From the NCBI GenBank assembly GCA_003313425.1, contig NHZP01000039.1, positions 310,001-374,000 of the forward strand: a stretch of 64,000 bases of DNA. Reading direction: 5' to 3'. The position numbers and the translations under genes are program-made. The notes under the pieces are model-generated. The model was given only the letters and a program-made list of their open reading frames with translations, did not search any database and was not told the origin of the DNA. Source of the DNA: Pseudopyrenochaeta lycopersici. Lineage: Eukaryota; Ascomycota; Dothideomycetes; Pleosporales; Pseudopyrenochaetaceae. Shown piece by piece: positions 55,479-64,000 of this stretch; position 1 is the stretch's first letter; every line of letters starts with the position of its first letter.

Positions 55479-57695
55479 TCATTTGCGTCGCTTTTGCGTT
55501 GAATTGTTCTGCTCGCGCGAAATGTCCCCCATCACCTGCGGCCCACCCTTGCGACTTCGGACCACATTGCTACCACCAGATCTTCTGGCCTCTGATATTC
55601 TATTCATTCTTTCTCTCGGATCGTAGCGCTCGATTTCCGGTCGACCGGGCCGTTGCGGTCGTAGAACTCCAACATTCTTTTCTATACTAAGCTTTGCGTT
55701 TCGTTTCTGATCTTCTCCAATCGTTTTTGGACACTCTGCATCTCTGGAAGTGCATTCCTGCACATGAGATAACAGTGGCTCAACTTTTGACTGTATCACA
55801 TTTTTTACTGGTTCCGCTTGCACAGAATGGTATTCACAATCAGAGCTTGTTAAATTCCGCTTGGACACCGGGAAATCATACCCTTGATAGCCGTTCTTAG
55901 CCTCATGAGTTTGTGGCGAGCCATGTTTTACATTAATAAGAGCCGAATATCTTGTCTGGGAGCCATGTTGACTTTCTTTGAATGTTGATTCCTGCGTAGT
56001 CCGTTCGCGACTTGCAAGCGGCTGTGGTAGTGAGACTAACCCTCGGCCGTCTCGGAAATCGCTAACTTGCTCCTGTTGGTGTTTATGAAGCTTAAAGTAC
56101 TGGGTACTATGTGGCTTTTGATCATGTTCTAAGCTAATTGAGTGCTGGTGCTGATTATGGTTTGGAGTGGTCTTTACTCCCCTGTCTGTTGCCTCTTTCC
56201 GCAGAAACTCTTGCATTTCTGCAGTGGTAATTCTTGATCTCAATGAACTGCTGTTAGCTCCAAAATCAGTCTGCATCTTCCCTTGTTTTGACTTGGCGAA
56301 TGATCCTATCATGTGTTCAGCTTTAGCGCGCTGGTTCGTGTTGTCGTAGTCAAGCTCGTCTGTTGATAATACTATAGGGTATCCAACACTTTTGTCACTT
56401 TTACTGAATTCGTTGAAGGTTCCTATCCTGTTACAGTTGTCCAAATTGACTTTCTCGATGGTCTTTCGTTTTGTTTGCTGGTTGTTGTGGTCTTTGTTCG
56501 GAAAAATATTGGATATGGGAACACTTTCCGCCCTGAAAGAGCTAGGCACTTGAGTCCGCTTATGCGCCCTTGATAGGGGATGATTGTCAGTATAATCAAC
56601 AATTTTCCGTTTGTGGTGCGAGTATAAAGGCCCCGAGAATGTCTGTGGCAGTCCTGGCATGGCTACTTCTGTTGCATCCAAAACCAAAACTGCAGTACCC
56701 ACATGATCGCTCTGTCCAGGAGACTTAGTTAGCTGTCCTCTTGAAGTCTCATTCTGGCTGTATCTCTCTTTATCTCTTGGTATAGATGAATCTGGATTGT
56801 AAACTTCCATGGATTCGTGCTCGGGATCAGCGGCTTGCTTTGTCGGAGCATGAACAGCAATCGGACGGAGAGAATCTTTTCGAGGAATTAGAGTTGAAGT
56901 TATTACAGCCGAAATATGGTGCTCACAGAATTGCATAGGCCAGTAGCTTCGGTGAGATTCGGGTACATGAGGTTCTGTGATCGATATGTCGTCTGCCTCA
57001 ATTTCTTCTCCGTAGATATTGGGTAGGAAAGAGCGCTCGGCAATAACCTCTTTGGAGTTTCCCATCGAATCTAGTTCAATCTTCGTTGGGTATTGCTCAG
57101 AGTGTATCACATTCCGGTCCCTTGACTCTGGCCATACTTTATAACCTGCCTCTTCTGCAAAACGCCTATACATATTCGCTGTCATTAAGGCTTTAACTTT
57201 GGCTTTTGCAAGCGCCTTTTTACTGTCCTTGAAGGTTGCAGTCTGGAATACAGCGTCAACATAGCTTGAATTCGCTTTGGGGTTCCACGTAGCCAAGAAT
57301 GCTGTGCCATAGAGCAGTTCATGGGGCTTTACTTCGGACGCGTCCTTATAGCGACCGATGCCAGCGGTACCAATGTTATGCTTGAAGTCGTCTTGCGTGG
57401 GCTCACGACCAAATATCTCCTTAAACTGATGACCATCGCAGAGTTTTTGCGTCTGAATGCCCGTGCTATGATAGACTCTAGTTGGCGGCAGGACAAAATC
57501 TTTGATCGATACGTTCGGTGACTCTGTTGTCAATATACCGGGATCAGCCGCGTTCAATCCGGTAATAACGCGAGCATAGCCACTGTGTATTAACTGAGTA
57601 GCTTTCAAATTCATAGATTTTGTTGCTGCAGGATCTGGGTCGGGCGCAGCCAGCATTGTTTTCGTAACGTCAGCAGGTACTGGTCCCGATGCCAT
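55479..57695 (-). CDS. Unrecognised 738-residue protein
   Basis: Single long exon. The N-terminal 220 residues look folded: TKSMNLKATQLIHSGYARVI, LPPTRVYHSTGIQTQKL, FKEIFGREPTQDDFKHNIG, GIGRYKDASEVKPHELLYGTAFLATWNPKA, KALMTANMYRRFAEEAGYKVWPES. The rest is polar, rich in Gln, Ser, Asn, Lys and His, and probably disordered, ending in a basic tail (RMNRISEARRSGG, NSTQKRRK) that suggests a nuclear location. No signal peptide, membrane segment or catalytic motif was found and I recognise no family. It lies on the same strand upstream of the CCCH gene; whether they work together is unknown. An uninterrupted frame of 2.2 kb makes the gene itself secure. Confidence 0.75.
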   Translation of the reverse strand: MASGPVPADVTKTMLAAPDPDPAATKSMNLKATQLIHSGYARVITGLNAADPGILTTESPNVSIKDFVLPPTRVYHSTGIQTQKLCDGHQFKEIFGREPTQDDFKHNIGTAGIGRYKDASEVKPHELLYGTAFLATWNPKANSSYVDAVFQTATFKDSKKALAKAKVKALMTANMYRRFAEEAGYKVWPESRDRNVIHSEQYPTKIELDSMGNSKEVIAERSFLPNIYGEEIEADDISITEPHVPESHRSYWPMQFCEHHISAVITSTLIPRKDSLRPIAVHAPTKQAADPEHESMEVYNPDSSIPRDKERYSQNETSRGQLTKSPGQSDHVGTAVLVLDATEVAMPGLPQTFSGPLYSHHKRKIVDYTDNHPLSRAHKRTQVPSSFRAESVPISNIFPNKDHNNQQTKRKTIEKVNLDNCNRIGTFNEFSKSDKSVGYPIVLSTDELDYDNTNQRAKAEHMIGSFAKSKQGKMQTDFGANSSSLRSRITTAEMQEFLRKEATDRGVKTTPNHNQHQHSISLEHDQKPHSTQYFKLHKHQQEQVSDFRDGRGLVSLPQPLASRERTTQESTFKESQHGSQTRYSALINVKHGSPQTHEAKNGYQGYDFPVSKRNLTSSDCEYHSVQAEPVKNVIQSKVEPLLSHVQECTSRDAECPKTIGEDQKRNAKLSIEKNVGVLRPQRPGRPEIERYDPRERMNRISEARRSGGSNVVRSRKGGPQVMGDISREQNNSTQKRRK

Positions 57696-58706
57696 GAGTT
57701 GCGCCAGAGGTGGTTGAGTTCAACGCGAGTTCAAGAGTGCTAGCGCAGAAAAAATATCTGAAGAAGTTCAAAATCATCTAGTTGAATTGGAGAAGGCGGT
57801 ATGGAGAAGGCGGTATTGTTGAGTCTCCAAACCTGAGCGGTGTCGGAGCGGTGAAGTCAAACAGGTGTGGCAATGTCGGAAGGAGCGACTGACTAATGCC
57901 GAATGGCAGGTGAATGACATTTACAACTGAAGTCATCTTCTAATATGACGTTTGTTCAAGTGTATTCTTGTATGGCACTACAGTAATATAGTATTTAAGA
58001 TCTTAGAGCTGTGCTTGAGAGCGCCCAAATAGCGCAAGTGCAACTCCAGGGATGTTCGTACCATTGATTGTGAGCGACAGTGATTGACAGTCTAGTCAGA
58101 GCTTAAACCTCTAGCTTGCGATGAACTACACAGCAGCAATACACTATATCGGCTTCTATCCTCTGCTATGGCTGAAAGGCCTTTTGCGAACTACAATCAT
58201 GCAGTGCAAAATAATACTCTATAGAGGCCATTCCCCTATACCTTCGAAATTTGCGGGATCCCATGTACACCCTTACCTGCCACAGCTTGTTTCAATCGCA
58301 AATTATTCCCATATTTCTGCTCTGTACTTGTACTTTCCGTGACGTCCTTTTCTTCTGCGTAATATAGTCAAACGAATTATTTCGCCTGACACTTTCATCG
58401 ACAGCATCCAGAAGCATTTGATCAAAGCATTGGCGGCGTGATTGCAGTACTTAGCAGCATCGATGAACTTCGGAAACCGTGCTATCGAAAACAAGGACTA
58501 CCGTGATTTAAAGATGAAGTGAGCGAACTGAACTTTTGGGATTGATAGAATGTTGAGGATTCTCCTGGCGGCGCAACCGTCAATAATCGATGCCGTGAAA
58601 GAAGATCAAGAACATCTCTGATGGCTTGCACGACTTCCAAATTGAGCACGATCAATAAGCATCTATATTGCTTTAATGTATAAGGAGGTATTTGGTGGGA
58701 TGCTGT
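57696..58706. other. Gene-free 1-kb region
   Basis: No supported gene. Contains the promoter of the 738-residue protein on the left and the 3' flank of the MFS gene on the right. Confidence 0.5.
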
Positions 58707-60741
58707 CTAGTCTACCCTCCTCACAGTTCCATCCTCACCCCTAGTCTCTCCCTCGAGCAAGATCTCATGTCCATCACCTTCCCGTACGCCTTGTGCTACG
58801 GCACACCCGACTATCGCAACCGCCGCCATGAGCCACCAGGCAAGACCAACGATGCCCATATCCAATCCCTTACCAAAGACCCAAGCAAACATGATCGGTC
58901 CAAATGTTCGCGTTAGGCTAGACACCGATTGTCCGATACCGTGTACTGTTCCCAAGACAGAAGGATGCGGACTGACATTGTTGATCAATATTGCGGTGCA
59001 AGGCAACGCAAAGGTGCGCGCGAGAACCTGCACAAATAACACGACTGTTATTGCCAGCCACACATACGGCCCGCTGACCCCATCTGGTGGCTTGCTCCAG
59101 CTGGGTACCCTACTCAGGAACGGTGCTAGGGCATAGGTGATGGGGAATAATGCGAGGAAGACGCGATAGCTCGTCGCTGCGCCCAGACGATGAGATAGCT
59201 TTGGGTATAGGAAGATCTGCAGTGAGATACCAATCACCCCAAGAATAGCAAGGGTAAGACCGATCCTTGGCGGTGGTAGGGCCAGACCGCCTGTGAAATG
59301 GAAGAAACCGTGGGGCTTGAAGCCTGGTGGGTGCGGGTTCGACGGGTCGAATCGTGGTGTAGAGAGGTAGATGAACCACAGGCTGTTGAAGCCGCCAACA
59401 TGCATTGCGAGGAGTCCATGTGCGCAGAGAGTGACGATAAGGTTGCGGGTCCATATTCGGCGGAAGGGGAGTTTTTGGCGGAAAGCTCTGCCCGGCTTGT
59501 CAAAAGGCGCAGGTGTGTCAGGATTCGCAGACGTGGGTGTCGGTTGTAGCTCAAGGCTTGAAGCGGCTGCCCATTCATCATCAGAGACGATCGTATAACC
59601 TGGCTCGGCGGGGACATTTTGGCGGAAAACGTGACGGCGCATCCAGCGACCAATGCGGAGCCCAACATCGCCCTTATGCTTGCAGAGCTCGCTGGTTTCC
59701 TCGAGGAAGAAGATGACGGCAAGGCTGCTGAAGAGTAGGAAGACGGCGCTCATGAGATTCGGTAACGCATACGGCCAACGCTTCATCCAATGCACGCCGT
59801 CTTTACCGCCCAGCAAAGAGCCTGGTCCGAATACAGAAGGATAGCTCGCCACAGGATCAGCAAGGAGACCACCTATGACTGTCAGCTTCAATAGTTGTAC
59901 ATCAGCACTCCAAGTACGTACCCAATATCGGACCGACGATGACACCGATGTTGAACGTCATCGGCAGAATAATGAATGCTCTACTTTGATACTTCTTCTC
60001 CTTGATAATCTCACTAATCATCGTCCTCATCACGCCAATATTGCCATTCAGCACTCCACCGAGGCACCTAAAAGCCACCGCCACGGCGAAGCTATGCGAA
60101 AAGCCGAAGCCAATGATACTAAACATGGTCCCCAGAAGTCCAATGTAAATGACTCTCTTCCTTCCACCATGTTCCCAGTCGGCGAAGCGGCCCCAGAGAA
60201 TCGCAGTCAAGAATTGCGCTGCTGGAAACGCGGCCTGGATGATACCTGCCTGGTAGGATATCGTCGAGTCCGGAAGCGAGGGATCAAAGGATTGGAGTTG
60301 GTAGTAGAGATATGAGCCTAGCGACGTCTGTGTAAGTGGCTCAGAGAGTCGTGCAAGGGTCAGCACAAGCAATTGGTCTTTCCGAGGTAGCGAGCGCCAC
60401 GATACAGGTTTCTCGTCCGTGGCTTCCGCCTGCTCGGTGCCATCGACATGTGGGAGCGCTGTGCCAGCTGAGATGCTTGTGTCTATGAGAAGGTCCCGTG
60501 ACCGCCGAGATTGTGCTCCATGCGCCTCATACCGGTCGTCGTCGCTATCACCCGTATATGTTCCATAAGGCGTGTTGTTGCCCTCTTGGCTTTGGGCGTG
60601 TGCTTGTTCTGAGGCGTATGCTAAGCTTTCGCCAGGTAGAGTGCGTCTTGAACCGTCTGTCGGTGATGTGGATAAACTCTGATCCTCTAATGAAGTCTTA
60701 GGACTGGGCGACCCATAGTGGTCCTTATGGCTCGAGTTCAT
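58707..60741 (-). CDS. MFS transporter, ZIFL/YCR023C-like
   Basis: Two exons, complement of 59922-60741 and 58707-59872, 661 residues. The intron (GTACGT to CATAG) joins NIGVIVGPILG to GLLADPVASYP, the end of TM5. A long polar N-terminus (about 115 residues, Ser/Asp-rich) precedes TM1 (LLVLTLARLSEPLTQTSLGSY). The MFS motif A is seen in WGRFADWEHGGRKRVIYIG between TM2 and TM3, and the RCLGGVLNGNIGVMRTMISE segment in TM4/5. A central cytoplasmic loop of about 120 residues and six further helices follow. The pattern resembles the yeast YCR023C and plant ZIFL group, for which metal-chelate or drug efflux has been proposed; substrate here is unknown. Confidence 0.88.
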
Positions 60742-61358
60742 GAGCTCTTGGGGTCTTCCAGATCATCACAGGCACCAAAAGCCTGTAAGAAAAGAGCGGT
60801 TGAAAGTGCATGCGACTCATCCATTGCGAAGTCCGGGTTTATCGGCTGCGAACTAGAGGCGACCGGCCTGGCGCTTTTCCAGTCATACTTGCCGCGGTCT
60901 TATTGGCGCCAGGATGTATTGTTGAATTCGATTTCGCTAAGTCACCTGCAAGACGTCGGCATCAGCAAACTCCGATAAAGCTACGAATGGCCACCAATGG
61001 GGAACTACGAGGAACGAGGCTCTAAACTATGAAGTCTGACTCGGCTACTTGTTGGAGCATTGGGCAGGCATTGAAATACTACTTAATTAGAAATTGTACC
61101 GTGATTCAAAGACAGGAATGTTTGAAGGAAATGTGCTGATGTCATCAAACGGTATGAAAAGGGATCGAAGAAGTGAGAAACCCCAACCCTACGGAATAGA
61201 AAACATCCATCAAATGAGGAAGAACAGCGAAATTGGGATAGTTAGATCATCTTTCGTTTCTTCGTCTCTCATACATGTACTACTACAACAAGAACTCCCC
61301 AGCTTCCAGGTATTCTCTCCTATCCAATTGAAACCTTCTTTACTCGACCGCCTTCTCC
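60742..61358. other. Intergenic region
   Basis: 617 bp between the MFS gene (its promoter at left) and the 3' end of the MsrB gene. No gene supported. Confidence 0.5.
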
Positions 61359-62035
61359 TTATTTCTTGTCCTCCTTTTCAAAATTAATGCTAATACTGTT
61401 CACACAATGCCTCTCATCCTTTGGATTCCCGAATCTCTCTCCCTTGAAAATATGTCCCAAATGGCCTCCACAATTGTTGCATACAATCTCGGTGCGCATC
61501 ATTCCCAGGCCAGGGTCTGGTTTCTGCCCTACGGCTCCTGGAACGGCGTCCCAGAACGCAGGCCATCCGCATCCAGAGTCGAACTTGTGATTTGCTTTGT
61601 AGAGGGGTGCGTCGCAACCAGCGCAATTGTAGACGCCGGCGGTAGGGTAGTGCTTATCGTATTCGCCAGAGCCGGGCATTTCGGTGCCTTTCTTGCGGAG
61701 GATGCGGAATTGTTCTGCAGTCGATTGTCAGTACCTGCATCTTGCTCATGATATCGATGTGGAGACATACCTGGCGATAGCTGCGCTTGCCACTCGCCCT
61801 CTGGCTTTGAAACGGGATAGTTTGTGGTATCAGCCATGTTGCTCGATGATCCTGATCCAAATAGCGCACCCAGGAAGGGAATGTTTGGCATGGATCGATA
61901 TAGGACTGCACGCTGAGGCGATGTGTAGATGGTGCGTCCGAGGCTGCTTGCGGGGCTTGATCGGATGAAGGCGCTTGTTGTGTTCGTGACTGTGTGGAAG
62001 GCGCGAATGATATTTGGGAAGGAAGGGAAGCGCAT
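61359..62035 (-). CDS. MXR2: Peptide-methionine (R)-S-oxide reductase, MsrB
   Basis: Two exons, complement of 61771-62035 and 61359-61714, 206 residues. The intron (GTATGT, TACTGAC branch, CTGCAG) joins GEWQAQLSP to EQFRILRKKGTEMPGSGEYD. The MsrB fold is clear: zinc-binding Cys pairs in YNCAGCDAPLY and IVCNNCGGHLGH, SGCGWPAFW, and the catalytic Cys in RHCVNSISINF. The first ATG (MRFPSFPNIIRAFHTVTN) begins an Arg-containing, acid-free presequence expected to target mitochondria. Two internal Met (MPNIPFLG and MADTTNYP) could start shorter cytosolic forms. The enzyme reduces methionine-R-sulfoxide in proteins using thioredoxin, repairing oxidative damage. Confidence 0.93.
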
Positions 62036-62651
62036 GTGGAGGTGATATATGTGTTGTAGGAGAAATGTGATTTGGAAGAGAGAATTGCTGCGCCTACTCC
62101 GCCATATGGAATGATGGAATCCGCGGGGTGGCGGAGGGCTTCCGCCACTGGGAGCTTTGACACCTCCACATACAACATTTGGAATTGCGTCATGACTGTG
62201 ACCAACCAACACCAATTGGTATTCTAGGTTGCTATTTGCAACAGTCTCCGTCTCATGCAATTATGCATGTTTTCTGGAATTATTAGTGGAGAACATTCGG
62301 CGCGCATATGGCGCAGCAGAGGCTTCCTGGCCAAGCAAGAACATTCCCATGTCTACGCGTCTCATACTACCATCATCCTGTACAGATTCAAAATGATTAT
62401 AATACCTTCTGCTCATATTGAGGCTATGGGAGCTTTCGCCAATAGTGATATTTAATAGCATGCAATGGTAGGTAAGAGTCATACGACATTCGTCTGCTGA
62501 CGCGGACGTAAGCCAAGCTCACCTTCAAGACGTTGCCTTGGAAGCCTCTCAAACAGATAGACAGCTTCAATCTACTACCTTCAATATTAATTGAATTGCC
62601 AGTCCGGTACCTAAATTCAGCCTACCCCGCGGCCTGGACACCACGCACAGT
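62036..62651. promoter_or_regulatory. Divergent promoter region of MsrB and the gene at 62652
   Basis: 616 bp between divergent start codons with no supported gene. The minus-strand frame continues open upstream of the MsrB ATG for a while, but without a better start. Confidence 0.45.
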
Positions 62652-63080
62652 ATGGCATCCAAATACGAGGAGCAAGCTCAAGATATGGCTGCAGAGACAG
62701 GCCCTATAGTAGACCCAGAGCTGCCATCATACTACGATTCCGAGCCCTCTAGTCAACCTCCCAAGTACAACAAGGCTACAAGATCAAGCTATGCGGGATT
62801 GCCGCCTCCACCGCGACCGGAAGCTCGCCATACAGGCAGCGGCGCATCAGCGGCCACCGTTGCAGCTATACTCGCTTCGCCTTGCCCTCCACAATACGAC
62901 AAAGAGAGAAAATCTCTAAGAGAAAGATGGAAAGACTGGAAAGAGAAAAATTCATTACACCAGGATCAGTCTATGCAGAGTACGGTACCTCGAGAACATG
63001 GAATGTGCAGGGTGTTGGCGTGCGGAACTGGGGCAGCGCAGAAAAGACGAAGAAGAGATGAGAATGGCATTACATTATGA
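62652..63080 (+). CDS. Small uncharacterised protein, probably frameshifted near its C-terminus
   Basis: The ATG at 62652 opens 142 codons: an acidic, Pro/Tyr-rich region (LPSYYDSEPSSQPPKYN, LPPPPRPEARHTG) and a basic helix (RKSLRERWKDWKEK). After an A5 run at 62946-62950 the frame degenerates into a low-quality Arg-rich tail. One base added to the run would instead lead into FITPGSVYAEYGTSRTWN and VQGVGVRNWGSAEKTKKR and a stop at about 63061, which reads like a real protein end. So either a base is missing in this sequence or the gene is a recent pseudogene. Family not recognised. Confidence 0.5.
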   Translation: MASKYEEQAQDMAAETGPIVDPELPSYYDSEPSSQPPKYNKATRSSYAGLPPPPRPEARHTGSGASAATVAAILASPCPPQYDKERKSLRERWKDWKEKNSLHQDQSMQSTVPREHGMCRVLACGTGAAQKRRRRDENGITL

Positions 63081-64000
63081 GCGCAGCATCTTTCCTTATT
63101 TTGCGAGCTCGCGCCTATACTATTGAATAAGGGCGTTGCGCAGCATTTTCAGCACGGAAGGCGCAACTGTGCGGCGGACGTAGCTATAGATCGCACCCAG
63201 CTCAACGTAACAATCACATCTCAACGCTCGCGCGCTTTGATATGATCGAGTCGACGCATAATTCATATTTCATTCATATCCCACAAGCTCACAAGTACAG
63301 TTCTTCAATACACCGCCATTCCTGCGCAGTTGGCGGTCATGGGGCTAAAAGCGCCAGCTGAAGAAAGACCCCGCTGCCTAGAGTAAGCACATCAAGCCGA
63401 CCACTTTCTCACAGCCTCATGTACTGATGTATTTGAGATTCGGCGGCACATCTCAGTGCAAGATTTCCTAGACTGATGTCCAAACTCAAATTTCGACGCC
63501 ATTCCAGTAGGTCCACTAGTACCCATAATGAATATCACTACTCCTTGAACTCACTACTTTGAATCATCTGAGCCAAGAAAATTGTACGCAGAGACAAAGG
63601 CGTTAGAAAAGGAAACCACAACGTTGGGCCCATGATGGCAAATACCTGGAGTATGCGTGGTTGTGTGTAAAGTGGTGGATGAGATGCGTCAGAGGCGTTG
63701 CTCAAGAGGCACATGCCCTATATAAGGGAAGCAATAGAAAAGAAGTCAGAGACAATGATAGCGAAAGAGTTACGTATCATAACGAAGAGGTTATTGAGGA
63801 TGGTTACAGTGTTTTACGCTCCCATTGGGCTTGGACTAGGACCAATCTCTACTGCATGAATGGCTTGAGTCGCGTGGGGTTCGGTCTGTTCCTCTGGTTT
63901 GCCTATGAAGGTTTGAGCATTTAGATCATAATCAAATGTTTCTTGGCTGATCACAGACAGATTGTCAGGTTAAGGAACTGTCAAGACTCATCTGACTGCC
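63081..64000. other. Gene-free right end of the window
   Basis: No supported gene. A plus-strand frame at 63661-63924 has no domain. A gene extending beyond the window cannot be excluded. Confidence 0.45.

Noticed and set aside
1..64000. tRNA, rRNA and CRISPR
   Set aside because: A scan by eye for GGTTCGA-type box B sequences with a matching acceptor stem, rRNA motifs and regularly spaced repeats found none; a tRNA search program could overturn this for tRNAs.

Overview
The window is nuclear DNA of a filamentous ascomycete, most likely a Dothideomycete of the order Pleosporales (the order is an inference). Support: dense protein-coding genes on both strands, short GT-AG introns of about 45-75 nt (a few longer) with TGCTAAT / TACTGAC / GCTGAC-like branch sites, one-to-four-exon genes, typical filamentous-fungal families (Fungal_N-ankyrin protein, GPI-anchored GH16 glucanase, CHRD secreted protein, MFS and amino-acid permeases), and a Tc1/mariner copy carrying stops of the kind left by repeat-induced point mutation. 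No rRNA, tRNA, CRISPR or bacterial-style operon was seen. Exon boundaries below were rebuilt by hand from splice signals and reading-frame continuity; every multi-exon model closes exactly in frame.

Layout. 1-9 kb: an ankyrin-repeat protein with a STAND-type N-terminal domain, a GNAT acetyltransferase, a hairpin-rich non-coding stretch, and a membrane-anchored SAM methyltransferase. 9-16 kb: a WW/FF-domain protein (Urn1-like) divergent from proteasome subunit alpha3, then two uncharacterised genes (Ser-rich; zinc-finger-like) separated by a gene-poor stretch holding a possible reverse-transcriptase relic. 17.2-18.6 kb: a complete-ended but inactivated Tc1/mariner element. 19-25 kb: gene-poor apart from two doubtful small spliced ORFs and a large GPI-anchored GH16 beta-glucanase with Ser/Tyr-rich repeats. 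25.7-33 kb: a housekeeping block: BYE1 (PHD/TFIIS-M/SPOC) divergent from a ZNF830/CCDC16-like protein, an Age2-type ArfGAP and a 97-residue Qc-SNARE. 34-45.5 kb: a single-pass membrane protein, an amino-acid permease, a CHRD protein, a short-chain dehydrogenase and a sugar transporter. 46-51 kb: COX15 (heme A synthase) divergent from a BTB/POZ protein. 51.7-57.7 kb: a multi-CCCH zinc-finger protein and an unrecognised 738-residue protein on the same strand. 58.7-63.1 kb: an MFS transporter, a methionine-R-sulfoxide reductase with a mitochondrial presequence, and a small gene that appears frameshifted.

There is no evident secondary-metabolite cluster. Themes that recur are nuclear RNA and transcription functions (Urn1-like, Bye1, ZNF830-like, CCCH protein), Golgi/vesicle traffic (ArfGAP and SNARE side by side) and mitochondrial redox (COX15, MsrB). 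I found no convincing new multi-gene system. The points most worth following are the Tc1/mariner copy whose transposase frame is broken only by three amber codons, the ZNF830-like protein that lacks its zinc finger, the CCCH-array gene beside its unrecognised neighbour, the tandem-repeat glucanase, and the homopolymer-linked frameshift near 62.95 kb.
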